64,000 nucleotides of DNA, taken from assembly GCF_000018045.1 (NCBI RefSeq), contig NC_009792.1, forward strand, positions 2,170,001 through 2,234,000. Reading direction: 5' to 3'. The position numbers were made by a program, and so were the translations under genes. Position 1 is the stretch's first letter. Each line of letters starts with the position of its first letter. Below the pieces are notes generated by a model, which did no database searches, was not told where the DNA came from, and saw nothing but the letters and a program-made list of their open reading frames with translations. Shown piece after piece: positions 62,797 through 64,000 of the stretch. The stretch is from Citrobacter koseri ATCC BAA-895 (GTDB lineage: Bacteria; Pseudomonadota; Gammaproteobacteria; Enterobacterales; Enterobacteriaceae).

Positions 62797-62857
62797 GAGC
62801 TATTGATCGGGCATAATCAACGAAGTCGTATTAATTCATTCATACAAAAGTAAAAAG

Positions 62858-63577
62858 ATGAGCCAAAAACCGTTATACCGACAGATTGCTGACCGAATCC
62901 GCGAGCAGATTGAACGTGGCGAACTGAAAGCAGGCGACGCGTTACCCACCGAGCAGACATTGCAGCATGCGTTTGGCGTGAGCCGGGTCACGGTACGTCA
63001 GGCGCTCAAGCAACTGACCGAACAGCAGATCATCGAAAGCATTCAGGGCAGCGGGACCTATGTGAAAGAAGAGCGGGTCAATTACGATATCTACCAGCTA
63101 ACCAGCTTTTACGAAAAACTCGCCGATCGCCATGTTGACACCCACAGTGACGTTTTGGTTTTTGAAGTGATCCCGGCGGACGACTTTCTGCGCAACCAGT
63201 TACAACTGGCGGAGAACAACCGGGTCTGGCACGTAAAACGCGTGCGTTACATTAAGCAAAAACCCGTCGCCCTCGAAGAGACGTGGATGCCGCTGGCGCT
63301 CTTTCCCGACCTGACCTGGCAGGTGATGGAAAATTCCAAGTATCACTTTATTGAAGAGGTGAAGCAGATGGTCATTGATCGCAGCGAGCAGGAGCTGATC
63401 CCGATCATGCCAACCGAAGAAATGAGCCGCACGCTGGCGATCAGCGCAAACAAACCGATCCTGGAAAAGGTTTCTCGCGGATTTCTGAAAGACGGTCAGG
63501 TATTTGAATATAGCCGTAATGCGTTTAATACCGATGATTATAAATTTACGTTGATCGCGCGCAGAAAACAGCGCTGA
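62858..63577 (+). CDS. mngR: GntR-family repressor MngR
   Basis: A GntR/HutC-type regulator of 239 residues (E. coli MngR 240). The wHTH domain covers about residues 5-72 (ALPTEQTLQHAFGVSRVTVRQALKQLTEQQ), and the UTRA effector domain about 85-235, ending KFTLIARRKQ. It was earlier called FarR. It is divergent from mngAB and is expected to repress it in the absence of mannosylglycerate (known family role). Confidence 0.95.
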   Translation: MSQKPLYRQIADRIREQIERGELKAGDALPTEQTLQHAFGVSRVTVRQALKQLTEQQIIESIQGSGTYVKEERVNYDIYQLTSFYEKLADRHVDTHSDVLVFEVIPADDFLRNQLQLAENNRVWHVKRVRYIKQKPVALEETWMPLALFPDLTWQVMENSKYHFIEEVKQMVIDRSEQELIPIMPTEEMSRTLAISANKPILEKVSRGFLKDGQVFEYSRNAFNTDDYKFTLIARRKQR

Positions 63578-64000
63578 TCATGTTTTCTGTTCACGGTATT
63601 GTGACAATATGCTACCGGGCTCACAAATAATCCGCCCGGTAAGAAAGAACAAATTATTATCATATTTATCCTTTCATTAACAATGAACCGTGTTCCTATA
63701 GAAACATCCATTTCTGTTCCGTTATTTAACTCACAGTTTTGCCTTTGTATTATATTTATCTCTCAATAACCGTTTGCAAAAATAAATAAGACCGCGATCA
63801 CAAACACAGCATATTATTTATTAACCCCCTGTTCCAATTAAATTAACCAGAGCTGGACAATCAATAATAACTCATTGATAACAAACACCCTTCCAATGAT
63901 TAATTAAGAACATTAGTTTTAAGAAAGATATTTTGAAAATAGATCAATTGCATCCCTTCCCGCCTGCACAGACACTCCATGACTATTAAAAGGTTGCAGA
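63578..64000. other. AT-rich region to the right edge (423 bp)
   Basis: After mngR there is a hairpin, ACCGGGC (63615-63621) and GCCCGGT (63635-63641), with a loop of 13 bases, possibly a transcript end for mngR. The rest is unusually A/T rich for this window and shows no coding features. In E. coli the sucABCD end lies beyond mngR, and none of it is visible here. An ATG at 63979 has no ribosome site. Confidence 0.5.

Noticed and set aside
63979..64000. Start of a new gene (MTIKRLQ...) at the right edge
   Set aside because: Seven codons only, no ribosome site, in a strongly AT-rich stretch.

Overview
The window is chromosomal DNA of an enterobacterium, most likely Citrobacter or a close relative. 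Gene order and protein sequences follow the moaA-bio-gal-aroG-tol-cyd interval of Escherichia coli. The window also carries a complete histidine-utilisation (hut) block, which E. coli K-12 lacks, together with ybhC, ybhJIHD and mngRAB, which as I recall are absent at this position in Salmonella LT2. No intact prophage, insertion sequence, plasmid origin or CRISPR array was seen. The species call is an inference from gene content.

Layout. 1-4.4 kb: moaA (cut by the left edge) with a Moco riboswitch leader, a near-perfect ModE-type palindrome, ybhK and uvrB. 4.4-10.5 kb: the uvrB control region (LexA box, inverted DnaA boxes), the biotin operon bioBFCD with divergent bioA around a BirA operator, and ybhB. 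10.6-16.9 kb: hutUH, and hutIGC, each headed by a HutC-type operator. 17.1-24.5 kb: an intact lambda attB core, the lipoprotein gene ybhC, the uncharacterised ybhHIJ operon and its LysR regulator ybhD. 24.6-32 kb: pgl, ybhA, modABC, acrZ, modEF. 32-37.4 kb: galETKM with the two-operator GalR/CRP control region, and gpmA with a strong Fur box. 37.5-42.5 kb: a siderophore-type uptake cluster (TonB receptor, binding protein, permease, ATPase). 42.7-47.3 kb: aroG with a perfect TyrR box, ybgS, zitB, pnuC, nadA with a NadR box. 47.5-48.5 kb: a tRNA operon with four tRNA-Lys and one tRNA-Val, interspersed with three 73-nt tRNA-like repeats. 48.5-54.1 kb: the ybgC-tolQRAB-pal-cpoB envelope operon, in which tolA carries an apparent one-base frameshift. 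54.3-57.4 kb: cydABX-ybgE, with a perfect FNR box upstream. 58.1-63.6 kb: mannosylglycerate utilisation (mngB, mngA, divergent mngR).

The genes form compact metabolic modules: molybdate uptake and molybdenum cofactor control (modABC, modE, moaA), complete biotin synthesis from a malonyl-ACP methyl ester, histidine to glutamate, the Leloir pathway feeding glycolysis, NAD synthesis and precursor transport, the Tol-Pal outer-membrane machine, and cytochrome bd oxidase. The least understood parts are ybhHIJ, the siderophore-type cluster, and the repeats in the tRNA operon. Starts were chosen from family length and Shine-Dalgarno spacing; several differ from the longest open frame.
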